A stretch of 64,000 bases of DNA from positions 3,410,001 to 3,474,000 of the forward strand of contig NZ_CP079925.1 in assembly GCF_019355935.1 (NCBI RefSeq), read 5' to 3'. The translations under genes were made by a program, and so were the position numbers. The first letter of the stretch is position 1. Each line of letters opens with the position of its first letter. Source of the stretch: Comamonas sp. Y33R10-2 (GTDB lineage Bacteria > Pseudomonadota > Gammaproteobacteria > Burkholderiales > Burkholderiaceae_C). Of this stretch, positions 20,215 to 28,532 are shown piece after piece. Below the pieces are notes generated by a model that made no database searches, had not been told where the DNA came from, and was given only the letters and a program-made list of their open reading frames with translations.

Positions 20215-20317
20215 AAATGAATCTGGAGGGGTCAGAAGACCGATCATGCGGGAGCGGCAAAGGCCTAAGAGGTTTTTGTGATGCATTGCGGGCAGCGCAA
20301 AAATCTGGCGAGTGAAT

Positions 20318-20365
20318 AGAGCGGAATGTTGATCATCCTGGTGGGGTGACATTCCGCTCTTTTTT
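20318..20365 (+). terminator. Terminator-like hairpin upstream of tldD
   Basis: AGAGCGGAATGT (20318-20329) pairs perfectly with ACATTCCGCTCT (20349-20360), loop 19 nt, followed by a T run. This is 53 nt before the tldD start and far from the rodA stop, so it ends either rodA mRNA with a long 3' UTR or a separate small transcript. Confidence 0.75.
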
Positions 20366-20417
20366 ATGCTGCATCCACCAGCGAGTCAGGATTTGTAGCT
20401 ATCTCTACAATGTCTAC

Positions 20418-21878
20418 ATGATTTCCCGCGAACCCACCATCGAACGCTTGGCCACGGCCCGTCAGTTGCTGCTTGAGCCTTTCGGCCTAGACGAAACCCA
20501 TCTTGCGCGCGCGCTTGCCGAAATTCGCTCGCACCAGGTGGATGACGCCGACCTCTACTTCCAGTACACCCGAGCCGAAGGCTGGAGTTTGGAAGAAGGC
20601 ATCGTCAAGACAGGCTCCTTTTCCATCGACCAGGGCGTGGGCGTTCGCGCGGTCAGCGGCGAGAAGACGGCGTTTGCCTATTCCGACGATATTTCTGAAG
20701 CCTCTTTGCTAGACGCTGCGCGCACCGTGCGCTCTATCTCTAGCGCAAGCCAGACGCGTCGAGTCAAGGCTGCTAAGCAGAAAATTACGCAAAGCCGCTC
20801 TCTTTACCCCGAGCTGGACCCTATCAGCACGCTAGACAGTACTGCCAAGATTGAGCTGCTGGGCAAGGTGGAAAAGCTGGCCCGCGCCAAAGATCCGCGT
20901 GTGGTACAGGTGATGGCCGGTTTGGCCAGTGAATATGACGTGGTGATGGTCGCTCGTGCTGACGGCACGCTCGCTGCCGATGTGCGCCCGCTGGTGCGCT
21001 TGTCGGTCACCGTTATTGCCGAGCAAAAGGGTCGTCGCGAGGTGGGCTCTTCCGGCGGTGGCGGACGTTTCGGTCTGGCTTATTTCAGTGACGAGCAAAT
21101 CACCCAATATGTTGATGAAGCAGTGCACTCCGCACTGGTCAACTTGGAAGCACGCCCCGCACCCGCAGGCGTGATGACCGTGGTGCTGGGCTCGGGCTGG
21201 CCCGGCGTGCTGTTCCACGAAGCAGTGGGTCACGGCTTGGAAGGCGACTTCAACCGTAAGGGCTCTAGCGCCTTCAGTGGCCGCATTGGTCAGCGCGTGG
21301 CAGCCAAGGGCGTCACTGTGCTGGACGACGGCACCATCCCTGATCGCCGTGGCTCGCTGAATGTGGACGACGAAGGCCACGTAAGCCAGCGCAATGTGCT
21401 GATTGAAGACGGCATCTTGAAGGGCTACATCCAGGATTCGATGAATGCCCGCCTCATGGGGGTCAAGCCCACCGGTAATGGCCGTCGCGAAAGCTACGCC
21501 CACATTCCCATGCCGCGCATGACCAACACTTATATGTTGGGTGGCGATAAGGACCCGCAGGAAATCATCGGCTCCATCAAAAAGGGCTTGTACGCCAGCA
21601 ATTTTGCGGGCGGTCAAGTGGACATCACCAGCGGCAAGTTTGTGTTCTCTGCAAGTGAAGCCTACTGGGTGGAAAACGGCAAGATTCAGTATCCCGTCAA
21701 GGGCGCCACCATCATCGGCAGCGGCCCTGAATCGCTCAAGCACATCAGCATGATCGGCAACGATATGCGTCTGGACTCTGGCGTGGGAACCTGCGGCAAA
21801 GAAGGCCAGAGCGTGCCTGTGGGCGTGGGCCAGCCAACGCTGCGTATTGATGGCCTGACGGTCGGCGGTACGGCTTAA
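20418..21878 (+). CDS. tldD: TldD, metalloprotease subunit
   Basis: Catalytic subunit of the TldD/TldE protease, which degrades unfolded peptides and processes some modified peptides. The zinc-binding HEAVGH motif is at residues 267-272 (LFHEAVGHGLEGDFNRKG); AYSDDISEASLLDAAR near the N-terminus and the C-terminal GTCGKEGQSVPVGVGQPTLR are family hallmarks. Length is 486 aa from ATG 20418 (MISREPT); an upstream in-frame ATG at 20346 would begin in the terminator hairpin. tldE is not in the window. Confidence 0.96.
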   Translation: MISREPTIERLATARQLLLEPFGLDETHLARALAEIRSHQVDDADLYFQYTRAEGWSLEEGIVKTGSFSIDQGVGVRAVSGEKTAFAYSDDISEASLLDAARTVRSISSASQTRRVKAAKQKITQSRSLYPELDPISTLDSTAKIELLGKVEKLARAKDPRVVQVMAGLASEYDVVMVARADGTLAADVRPLVRLSVTVIAEQKGRREVGSSGGGGRFGLAYFSDEQITQYVDEAVHSALVNLEARPAPAGVMTVVLGSGWPGVLFHEAVGHGLEGDFNRKGSSAFSGRIGQRVAAKGVTVLDDGTIPDRRGSLNVDDEGHVSQRNVLIEDGILKGYIQDSMNARLMGVKPTGNGRRESYAHIPMPRMTNTYMLGGDKDPQEIIGSIKKGLYASNFAGGQVDITSGKFVFSASEAYWVENGKIQYPVKGATIIGSGPESLKHISMIGNDMRLDSGVGTCGKEGQSVPVGVGQPTLRIDGLTVGGTA

Positions 21879-21913
21879 CGCTGTATTTTCGGCAGGCTTT
21901 CCTGCTTAAGCAC

Positions 21914-21950
21914 AAACCCCGCGCTGCATAGCAGCCCGGGGTTTTGTTAT
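21914..21950 (+). terminator. Rho-independent terminator of tldD
   Basis: AACCCCG-C-GCTGC-ATA-GCAGC-C-CGGGGTT forms a long near-perfect hairpin followed by a T-rich tail, 36 nt after the tldD stop. Confidence 0.88.
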
Positions 21951-22232
21951 TTTTAGCCCTTTAAAAGGGTTAGAAGTTGTGGCTGAGACGAATTTTTAAC
22001 GCATTCATTGGCGAATAGATAAAAATTGCGGATGCGCTGAAAAATTGCATTGATTGTTTTTCAGATCATTTTTTAGTCAATAAAATTCTAAAAAAATATT
22101 AAAAACGCAAAAAAATTGCATATCAAATGCATTAAAAAATTCCCCTGTTCAGAGGAGAAGAGCTTTTCTGACAGCACTTTTGCATTGATGCCTGATGCTG
22201 CATTGCAAAAGAGCTGTGCTACATTGAAAGAC

Positions 22233-22295
22233 ATGCAAACGCAACGCGCTTATTTCTTTTACTTTTGGTTCTCACCCCCGGCGGCTGAGAGGTAA
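22233..22295 (+). CDS. Leader peptide of aroG (aromatic-rich, attenuator control)
   Basis: A 20-codon reading frame starting ATG 22233 and ending TAA 22293-22295. Codons 7-13 read Tyr-Phe-Phe-Tyr-Phe-Trp-Phe, followed by Ser-Pro-Pro-Ala-Ala-Glu-Arg. Seven consecutive aromatic codons covering all three aromatic amino acids directly upstream of the first enzyme of aromatic synthesis is the pattern of a ribosome-sensed attenuation leader (as in trpL and pheL). Purine-rich GAAAGAC immediately before the ATG may be the ribosome site. The sequence pattern is direct evidence; regulation is inferred. Confidence 0.85.
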   Translation: MQTQRAYFFYFWFSPPAAER

Positions 22296-22359
22296 TTGAG
22301 CGCACCCTGCACACACCTCCCTAAGAACCGCCGAAGCTGACAAGCCCGGCGGTTTTTTT
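22276..22359 (+). promoter_or_regulatory. Transcription attenuator of aroG
   Basis: Terminator: AACCGCCG (22326-22333) pairs with CGGCGGTT (22347-22354), then a run of seven T. Antiterminator: CGGCGG at 22279-22284, inside the Pro-Ala codons of the leader peptide, can pair with CCGCCG at 22328-22333, extended by GAGG with CCTC. Region 2 would be free when ribosomes stall on the aromatic codons and masked when translation reaches the stop, so starvation should allow read-through into aroG. Confidence 0.82.
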
Positions 22360-22417
22360 ATGCCCACGTTCCAGCTCCCCCGGTTTTCCAAAATCAAAGA
22401 CTTCACGAAAGATCGCC

Positions 22418-23578
22418 ATGACTGCTCTGAACACTTCAACCACTGATTCCTGGTATCGCTCTGCCTCCCCCAAGACAGGACAGACAGACGACGCACGTAT
22501 CAAGGACATCACAGTGTTACCACCTCCAGAGCACCTCATTCGCTTCTTCCCAATCTGCGGCACGCCCGTGGAGACACTGATCAGCGACACCCGCCGCAGC
22601 ATTCACAACATCATGCGTGCGCAGGATGACCGCTTGCTGGTGATCGTCGGCCCTTGCTCCATTCACGACCCTGCCGCCGCTTTGGAATATGCCCGCCGTC
22701 TGGCCGTAGTGCGTGAGCAGTACAAAGACACACTAGAAGTGGTGATGCGCGTGTACTTTGAGAAGCCTCGCACCACAGTGGGCTGGAAGGGGCTGATCAA
22801 CGACCCCTACTTGGATCAAAGCTACCGCATCGACGAAGGCCTGCGCATTGCACGCCAGTTGCTGATCGACATTAACCGTTTGGGCGTGCCAGCGGCCAGC
22901 GAATTCTTGGATGTGATCTCTCCCCAGTACATTGGCGACTTGATCAGCTGGGGAGCCATTGGTGCTCGTACCACGGAAAGCCAAGTACACCGCGAGTTGG
23001 CTTCGGGTATCTCGGCGCCTATCGGCTTCAAGAATGGCACCGACGGCAATATTCGTATTGCAACGGATGCGATTCAGTCCGCCAGCCGCGGTCACCACTT
23101 TTTGTCGGTACACAAGAATGGCCAAGTCGCTATCGTGCACACCGGCGGCAACCAAGACTGCCATGTGATTTTGCGCGGCGGTAAGACGCCTAACTACGAG
23201 GCAGAGCATGTCGCTGCCGCCTGTAGGGATTTGGAAGCTGCTGGCCTGACGCCTACTTTGATGGTGGATTGCAGCCATGCCAACAGCAGCAAGCAGCATG
23301 AGCGTCAAATTGACGTTGCCCGTGACATCGGCGCTCAAATCGCTGGCGGTTCCAACAGCGTGTTTGGCGTAATGATTGAAGGCCACCTGGTCGGCGGTGC
23401 CCAGAAGTTCACACCCGGCAAAGATGAAGTCAGCAAGCTGACTTATGGCCAGAGCATTACCGATGCTTGCTTGAACTGGGATGACTCCGTCGCCACCATG
23501 CAAGAGCTGTCACAAGCGGTGCTCAAGCGCCGCCAAGCTGCTGCTGTTGGTAATAAAGAAGCGGCAGTTGCTGCCTGA
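22418..23578 (+). CDS. aroG: DAHP synthase, class I (AroG-type)
   Basis: Condenses phosphoenolpyruvate and erythrose 4-phosphate, the entry step to chorismate. Motifs: VGPCSIHDPAAALEYA, the PEP-binding FEKPRTTVGWKGLINDP, GARTTESQVHRELASG, MVDCSHANSSKQH and IAGGSNSVFGVMIEGHLVGG. The 386-aa length exceeds the usual 350 because of a longer N-terminus and an Ala/Lys-rich tail after residue 365. It sits downstream of the attenuator described above. Feedback specificity (Phe, Tyr or Trp type) cannot be read with certainty. Confidence 0.95.
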   Translation: MTALNTSTTDSWYRSASPKTGQTDDARIKDITVLPPPEHLIRFFPICGTPVETLISDTRRSIHNIMRAQDDRLLVIVGPCSIHDPAAALEYARRLAVVREQYKDTLEVVMRVYFEKPRTTVGWKGLINDPYLDQSYRIDEGLRIARQLLIDINRLGVPAASEFLDVISPQYIGDLISWGAIGARTTESQVHRELASGISAPIGFKNGTDGNIRIATDAIQSASRGHHFLSVHKNGQVAIVHTGGNQDCHVILRGGKTPNYEAEHVAAACRDLEAAGLTPTLMVDCSHANSSKQHERQIDVARDIGAQIAGGSNSVFGVMIEGHLVGGAQKFTPGKDEVSKLTYGQSITDACLNWDDSVATMQELSQAVLKRRQAAAVGNKEAAVAA

Positions 23579-23595
23579 TTGAAGCTGAAGACCTA

Positions 23596-23634
23596 AAAAA
23601 ACAGGCCACAAGGCGATTGCCCTGTGGCCTGTTT
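23596..23634. terminator. Bidirectional terminator between aroG and the YqcC-like gene
   Basis: AACAGGCCACA (23600-23610) pairs with TGTGGCCTGTT (23623-23633); A run on one side and T run on the other suit two convergent genes. Confidence 0.88.
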
Positions 23635-23666
23635 GCTAATTGACATAGATCGACTAGCGCTTTGGA

Positions 23667-24038
23667 TTAGTGTGTGGAGTCCGGTGCTGAGTCAGGCGTT
23701 ATATCGGATCCGTTAAGGCAGGCATCGATGCGGTTGATTAGACGCAGCAGATTGCTTTTATCGAAGTCTGTGCTTTGTTCCCACTCGTGGCTAGCCAAGG
23801 GGTAAACATGGCTTTGATGGGGGAGAGCCCCCTTGGCATCAATCACGGCGCGCAGACGCGGAATGTAGACCCACTGCAGCCATTGATGCAGTTTGAGGGT
23901 GTCATACATGAAAGGTGTGGTGGACTCCAGCGCCTTGGGGTCAGGCGCGACCGCAGACCAAAGCTTCTGGGTTTGCAGCTCTAACTCCAGTTGCTGCAGG
24001 CGCTCGCGTAATTCTTGATAGATGTTTTCAGCGGTCAT
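23667..24038 (-). CDS. YqcC-family protein
   Basis: A 123-aa protein with the YqcC/DUF446 pattern: an N-terminal amphipathic helix (YQELRERLQQLELELQTQ), LWS, then TTPFMYDTLKLHQWLQWVYIPRLRAVID and a C-terminal half rich in acidic residues. In E. coli yqcC is next to truC and its function is unsettled. Start ATG 24038 (MTAENIYQ) is preferred to 24074, which would add residues outside the conserved part. Small, cytoplasmic, function unknown. Confidence 0.75.
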   Translation of the reverse strand: MTAENIYQELRERLQQLELELQTQKLWSAVAPDPKALESTTPFMYDTLKLHQWLQWVYIPRLRAVIDAKGALPHQSHVYPLASHEWEQSTDFDKSNLLRLINRIDACLNGSDITPDSAPDSTH

Positions 24039-24511
24039 GATGATGTGGTCCTGAATGCGTTGTGCTGCTGGCAAGTAATTTTTAAGTATGTAAGTGCTCT
24101 CGTTGAAATTTCAAGCCTAGAGAACTCTGACTTAGAGCGACTCACACCACCGAGCAAAGCTATGGTTTGTGTTTGAGACTAGGCGCGAAGCAACAACCTA
24201 TCAAGGGTTTCGTTAGCGGCTCTTAATAACAACGAGGTTACGGTTTCTTAATGGGGGTTGAAAAAAGCACTTTCACCCCTATATTCATATCAAATGTGAA
24301 TGTGCTGCTATCAAATTAATTGATTTTTTAGCGCTGTTCACGGTATGTTTCGGTAACCGCGGTGATGCTTGAATCGAATTTTCAGCCCTGCATAGGTTAT
24401 CGCTGCTGTTTGCAAGCTGTCAGCTTGTAGCGTTTTCAGCCAAGAGGCCACTATTAAGCTGTGGTCATGACAATGAATGGTGCGACAGTCACCAGAAGTG
24501 AAAGGCGATTT
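24039..24511. other. Intergenic region, 473 bp, with a 94-bp repeat element
   Basis: No gene recognised. It contains the shorter form of a dispersed terminal-inverted-repeat element (24132-24225), an A/T-rich stretch with GCTGCTATCAAATTAATTG (24304-24322), and presumably promoters for the genes on either side, none of which is clear enough to place. Confidence 0.6.
24132..24225. repeat. Terminal-inverted-repeat element, 94-bp form
   Basis: Homologous along its length to 38991-39118 but lacking 33 bp. Shared blocks include TTAGAGCG, GTTTGAGAC, AGGCGCGAAGC, TATCAAG and CGTTAGCGGCTCTTA. The missing segment in the longer copy is flanked by direct repeats GCGAAGC, one of which remains here. The internal 7-bp hairpin of the longer form is degenerate. 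Confidence 0.8.
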
Positions 24512-24829
24512 ATGCGTAGTGAAGTAATCGTGGTCTTAGATGGTGATCTTGAATACCGCGTGGATACTCAGTCTTTGCCTACAGTCAGTTCGGACGAAGG
24601 TCGTCGTTGGCTGGATCAGCAATTCACCTCGCTCGAATGCGAGCCTTTGCGCGCTACAGGCAAGGTTTTGCTCGCCGATAAATTGGTGGTCGTTGCGCGT
24701 GAAGCGCAAAATCGCCCTGAATTGTTTGAGAGCACAGACTGGCGCAACACTTATGCTGTGGCCGCGCAGGCCGTGTTGTCCAAGCCCCTGATTCGGGTGG
24801 ATGTGCCTGCAATGTCGATAAGTTATTGA
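24512..24829 (+). CDS. Conserved small protein of unknown function
   Basis: A 105-aa soluble protein (MRSEVIVVLDGDLEYRVD at the start) with no signal peptide or membrane segment and no motif I recognise. ATG 24512 has AAAGG seven nt upstream; in-frame GTG 24461 and ATG 24467 lie further up without a ribosome site. The frame has ordinary codon use and is followed by a dispersed hairpin repeat and a terminator, which supports it being a real gene. Function unknown. Confidence 0.65.
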   Translation: MRSEVIVVLDGDLEYRVDTQSLPTVSSDEGRRWLDQQFTSLECEPLRATGKVLLADKLVVVAREAQNRPELFESTDWRNTYAVAAQAVLSKPLIRVDVPAMSISY

Positions 24830-24833
24830 ACAC

Positions 24834-24905
24834 TGCCTGAGCCGCTGCGCGGCTTCCCCCAAGGGGGACGACAGCCACGCTGCGGGGCGGCCCTTGCTTG
24901 CTGTC
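24834..24905 (+). repeat. Dispersed hairpin repeat, copy 2
   Basis: Starts 4 nt after the stop of the preceding gene, same orientation. Hairpin 1 is GCCGC-TGC-GCGGC, replacing GGCGC/GCGCC of the ftsZ copy with pairing kept. Hairpin 2 is CCCCC-AA-GGGGG. The block GCTGCGGGGCGGCCCTTGCT is identical to copy 1. Confidence 0.85.
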
Positions 24906-24930
24906 ACTGGCTTGGAGTTGTTCCAGTTTT

Positions 24931-24966
24931 AAAAAATGCCCGTTGATTTCTCAGCGGGCATTTTTG
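24931..24966. terminator. Bidirectional terminator between convergent genes
   Basis: AAAATGCCCG...CGGGCATTTTT with A tract before and T tract after, 8 nt from the mpl stop on the other strand. Confidence 0.87.
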
Positions 24967-24974
24967 CTTCTGGC

Positions 24975-26381
24975 TTACTTCAGCGCTTCAAGCAGTTTGG
25001 CGTGTATTCCGCCAAAGCCGCCATTGCTCATGCAGACAATGGTGTCGCCGGGTAGGGCTGCCGCAGTGATTTGGGCAATTAATGTGTCGATGTTGTCTGT
25101 CGCTTGAGCACGTTCGCCCATGGGCTGCAGAGCTTCAGCGGCATCCCAGTCTAGGCCGGCGGTATGGCAGAAGGCCAAGTCGGCACTTTCCAGCGACCAA
25201 GGCAGCTGGCTCTTCATCGTGCCCAGCTTCATGGTGTTGCTGCGTGGCTCGAATGCAGCAAGGATGCGGGCTTTTGGGCCGATCTTGCGGCGCAGGCCGT
25301 CTAGCGTGGTGCGAATGGCGGTGGGGTGGTGGGCAAAGTCGTCATAAACCTCGATGCCGTTCACGGAGCCGCGCAACTCCATGCGGCGCTTGACGTTTTG
25401 AAAGCGCGAAAGGGCTTCGCAAGCTACTTCAGCGCTAACGCCTAAATGGTCCGCCGCGGCAATGGCAGCCAGAGCATTGAGCTGGTTGTGCACGCCGGTC
25501 AAGGACCATGTTAATTGGCCCACCTTTTTGCCATGGCGCAGCACGGCAAAGTCGCTGGCGTCGCCTTCTGCGCTGAAGTCGCTGACAGCAGAGCCGAAAG
25601 AGCGCACTTCGCTCCAGCAGCCCTGACCCAATACTCGGGTCAGGCTTTCTTCAAGGCCATTGGTCACCACGCGTCCGCTTGCTGGCACGGTGCGCACTAA
25701 ATGATGAAATTGGCGCTCAATGGCTGCGAGATCATCAAATATATCGGCGTGATCGAATTCAAGGTTGTTCAGCACAGCAGTGCGTGGGCGGTAGTGCACA
25801 AACTTGCTGCGCTTGTCGAAGAAGGCCGTGTCGTATTCATCGGCCTCAATCACAAACACGGGCTCGTCCCCCGCAGGGCCGGGACCGGTTGCGGGGCGCT
25901 CTGGGGCACCTAAACGGGCTGAAATACCAAAGTCCAGCGGTACGCCGCCCACTAAAAAGCCCGGTTGCAGGCCTGCGCATTCCAGCACCCATGTCAGCAT
26001 GGATGTTGTGGTGGTTTTGCCGTGTGTGCCCGCAATCGCTAATACATGGCGTCCGCGTAAAACATGTTCAGCCAACCACTGTGGGCCACTGGTGTAGGCC
26101 GCGCCGGTGTCCAAAATCGCTTCCATCAGCGGAAATTTTGGCGAGCCATCGGGCAGGTGTTTGCGGCTGACTACGTTGCCGATCACATACATATCGGGTT
26201 GGAGCGCTATTTGATCGGCGCCATAGCCCTCAATCAGCTCAATACCCAACTGGCGCAGCTGATCGCTCATGGGCGGGTAAACGCCCGCATCACAGCCCGT
26301 CACTTTGTGACCCGCTTCACGCGCCAAGGCGGCCAGACCTCCCATGAAGGTGCCGCAAATACCCAGAATATGAATGTGCAT
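24975..26381 (-). CDS. mpl: Mpl, UDP-MurNAc:tripeptide ligase (murein recycling)
   Basis: Joins recycled L-Ala-gamma-D-Glu-meso-DAP directly to UDP-MurNAc. The N-terminus HIHILGICGTFMGGLAALA is the Mpl form of the MurC Rossmann motif; [17 protein letters not shown] is the ATP loop; EADEYDTAFFDKRSKFVHY and EVYDDFAHHPTAIRTTLDGL are the central and C-terminal signatures that separate Mpl from MurC. Length 468 aa. With ampD at 39141 it gives two recycling genes in the window. It is divergent from the 26658 gene. Confidence 0.96.
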   Translation of the reverse strand: MHIHILGICGTFMGGLAALAREAGHKVTGCDAGVYPPMSDQLRQLGIELIEGYGADQIALQPDMYVIGNVVSRKHLPDGSPKFPLMEAILDTGAAYTSGPQWLAEHVLRGRHVLAIAGTHGKTTTTSMLTWVLECAGLQPGFLVGGVPLDFGISARLGAPERPATGPGPAGDEPVFVIEADEYDTAFFDKRSKFVHYRPRTAVLNNLEFDHADIFDDLAAIERQFHHLVRTVPASGRVVTNGLEESLTRVLGQGCWSEVRSFGSAVSDFSAEGDASDFAVLRHGKKVGQLTWSLTGVHNQLNALAAIAAADHLGVSAEVACEALSRFQNVKRRMELRGSVNGIEVYDDFAHHPTAIRTTLDGLRRKIGPKARILAAFEPRSNTMKLGTMKSQLPWSLESADLAFCHTAGLDWDAAEALQPMGERAQATDNIDTLIAQITAAALPGDTIVCMSNGGFGGIHAKLLEALK

Positions 26382-26657
26382 GGCGGGGGATTCTACGTTT
26401 ACGTGTCAGGTCTGGGCGCAAGCGGTGAGCCCGGTAGGCGCTTGTAGCCATCTTTCTTACTAAAGTAATAGCTGGCAGTCCTTTATTTACATTGAGTTAA
26501 TCGTATTTTTGCCTTGATCTTGAGGTCTACCTGTGACTAGTTGCTATCAAAAATATTTCATGTGCGAAATAGGGCGAAGTAGCTTCTCTTTCATGGGTCA
26601 CAATGCTTTTTAATGCCCCGATGTAGCACATCGCTGTGGACTCAAAGGAAGCTTGCT

Positions 26658-27260
26658 ATGAGTTTGGATAACGTGACGACTGAAATCGCTCAAACAGCGG
26701 CCCGCATCGTGGTTGAAGAAGGGCTGGATTGGGGGCCTGCTAAGCAGCGGGCCGTGCGCCAGTTGGCCTTGCCCAGTCGTACGGCACTGCCTGATAACGA
26801 GCAGCTTGAAGAAGCCGTGCGTGAATATATAGAGCTGTTCTGCGGCGACACCCAGCCGCAAGAGCTGCAGGCGCTGCGTGAGCTGGCGCTGGTTTGGATG
26901 GATCGGCTGCAGGAATTTCGCCCGCACTTGGCCGGGGCGGTTTGGCGCGGTACTGCGACCCGGTTATCTGATATTTATCTGCAATTGTTTTGCGACGACT
27001 CCAAGTCCGCTGAAATTGCCTTGATCAATAAGCAGGTTTCCTACGAAGCGAGTACGGTGAAGGGATTTCAAGGCAAACCGGTGGAAGCGCTATCAATCCA
27101 CTCTCTGTGCAAACCGCTTAATGAAACTGTTGGCGTGCATCTGATGGTGTATGACCATGACGATATGCGCGGTGCCATGAAGCCCGATAGCCGTGGGCGC
27201 AGCCCGCGTGGTGATGCCAAGGCTTTGCGTAAGTTGCTTGAAGAGAGTCGTGATGAGTGA
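26658..27260 (+). CDS. Conserved protein of unknown function, coupled to a TlpA-like gene
   Basis: A 200-aa soluble protein without signal peptide or membrane helix. Visible features are an N-terminal helical region (VTTEIAQTAARIVVEEGLDW), acidic EAVREYIELFCGDTQPQELQALREL, and a C-terminal part with GVHLMVYDHDDMRGAMKPDSRGRSPRGDAKAL. I do not recognise the family with confidence. ATG 26658 follows AAAGGAAGC at good distance; ATG 26613 upstream has no such site. The stop overlaps the next gene by 8 nt, implying joint expression. Confidence 0.75.
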   Translation: MSLDNVTTEIAQTAARIVVEEGLDWGPAKQRAVRQLALPSRTALPDNEQLEEAVREYIELFCGDTQPQELQALRELALVWMDRLQEFRPHLAGAVWRGTATRLSDIYLQLFCDDSKSAEIALINKQVSYEASTVKGFQGKPVEALSIHSLCKPLNETVGVHLMVYDHDDMRGAMKPDSRGRSPRGDAKALRKLLEESRDE

Positions 27261-27810
27261 ATTACCTAACCCCAAACCACAACACCAAACGGGCTCGCGC
27301 CGCCGCCTTTCGCTGATCGGGGCTGTGGCTGGCGTGGCCGCTGCTGCGGGCGCTGGCTTTGCATGGAAGCGCAGCCAACCGCAGCCCGTGGAATCAGGCG
27401 CTCAAGAACAGTTGTGGAGTCAGGTTTTTGAAACCCCGGATGGCAAACCATTTGCCATGGCAGATTTCAAAGGCCGCCCTGTGCTGCTTAATTTTTGGGC
27501 GACATGGTGCCCGCCTTGCATCAAAGAGCTGCCCATGCTCAGTGAATTCGCGCAAAAACAAGGCGCGCAGGGTATTCAAGTCGTTGGTCTGGCGGTGGAT
27601 AAGCCAGAATCGGTGCTGCGTTTTTTGCAGCGACAACCGGTGAAATTCCCTGTAGGAATTGCGATTCAAGGAGGTTTGGGCCTGACTCGAAGCTTGGGGA
27701 ATTTACAGGGAGGCCTGCCGTTCACAGTTCTGTTCGATGCCCAAGGCCAAGTCAAGCAGCGTAAAATAGGGGAGCTTTCCAGCGAAGATCTGGTAAGTTG
27801 GAGTCAATAG
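27253..27810 (+). CDS. TlpA/ResA-family thioredoxin-like protein
   Basis: Membrane-anchored or exported thiol:disulfide oxidoreductase. A basic N-tail (SRRRLSL) and a hydrophobic Ala/Gly-rich helix (about residues 19-38) are followed by the AhpC/TSA-type redoxin fold with NFWATWCPPCIKELPML; the active cysteines are Cys86 and Cys89, and the cis-Pro segment is GGLPFTVLFDAQG. Length 185 aa. Probable role in periplasmic reduction, for example cytochrome c maturation, but the substrate is not indicated by the context. Confidence 0.88.
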   Translation: MSELPNPKPQHQTGSRRRLSLIGAVAGVAAAAGAGFAWKRSQPQPVESGAQEQLWSQVFETPDGKPFAMADFKGRPVLLNFWATWCPPCIKELPMLSEFAQKQGAQGIQVVGLAVDKPESVLRFLQRQPVKFPVGIAIQGGLGLTRSLGNLQGGLPFTVLFDAQGQVKQRKIGELSSEDLVSWSQ

Positions 27811-27958
27811 AGCGAATGAACATTGCTCTTGCCGTCAGAAAAGTGTAGGCGACTCCAATTCCCCGGTGGTGTTGTTGAAAATTATGCGCTAATGCGCGCA
27901 GAAGGCCGAATTTGAGGTAAATTCGCGCCCTGTTTAGAATTAAGTCGCTGGAGCTCCC

Positions 27959-28408
27959 ATGGATTTGCGAAAACTCAAGACCCTTATTGATCTGGTGTCC
28001 GAATCGAATGTGTCGGAACTAGAGATCACCGAAGCAGAGGGCAAGGTCCGTATTGTTAAGAGCGAAGGTATCGTGCAGCAGTATGTTGCCGCTCCTATGC
28101 AAGCTGCACCCGTAATGGCAGCCCCAGTTGCAGCTGCTGCCGCGCCAGTCGCCGCAGCCCCTGCCGCTGCTGAAGGTCACGTCGTCAAGTCGCCCATGGT
28201 TGGCACTTTCTACCGTGCCTCCAGCCCAGGTGCTAAGGCTTTTGTGGATGTGGGAAGCCAAGTCAAAGAAGGCGACACGATCTGCATCGTTGAAGCCATG
28301 AAAATTCTCAACGAGATCGAAGCTGACAAGAGCGGCACCATTGTTCGCGTGCTGGGTGAAAACGGCCAGGCTGTGGAATACGGTCAACCCCTGTTCGTGA
28401 TCGAGTAA
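27959..28408 (+). CDS. accB: AccB, biotin carboxyl carrier protein
   Basis: Biotin carrier of acetyl-CoA carboxylase. The N-terminal dimerisation part ([16 protein letters not shown]) is joined by an Ala/Pro/Val linker to the biotinyl domain; the biotin attachment motif reads [11 protein letters not shown] with Lys115 (Ile where Leu-Met is common). Length 149 aa. It stands 124 nt before accC, the usual arrangement. Confidence 0.97.
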   Translation: MDLRKLKTLIDLVSESNVSELEITEAEGKVRIVKSEGIVQQYVAAPMQAAPVMAAPVAAAAAPVAAAPAAAEGHVVKSPMVGTFYRASSPGAKAFVDVGSQVKEGDTICIVEAMKILNEIEADKSGTIVRVLGENGQAVEYGQPLFVIE

Positions 28409-28532
28409 TAGGTCATGAGGCGTTGCATGCTGATTGCATTGCAGCGCCAAGGTGCGCTAGCCGTTGGCTGCGCGACTGGGTCATTGGCAGTGGTCTGTGC
28501 TGAGGCGCAGGCAACAAGCTGCGAGGAACTTC

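Larger units (their letters stand above)
20050..20417. other. Intergenic region rodA-tldD, 368 bp
   Basis: No convincing gene. It holds an A/T-rich start with a GCTATTAAAAATATAGCTATAA tract (20066-20088), a perfect inverted repeat GTAAAC-N3-GTTTAC at 20200-20214, and a terminator-shaped hairpin at 20318-20365. The distance from rodA to that hairpin (about 270 nt) leaves room for a small RNA. Confidence 0.6.

Noticed and set aside
22180..22225. Possible sigma-70 promoter for aroG (TTGCAT or TTGCAA with TACATT)
   Set aside because: The box spacings (34 or 11 bp) are not compatible with a normal promoter, so no promoter was placed.
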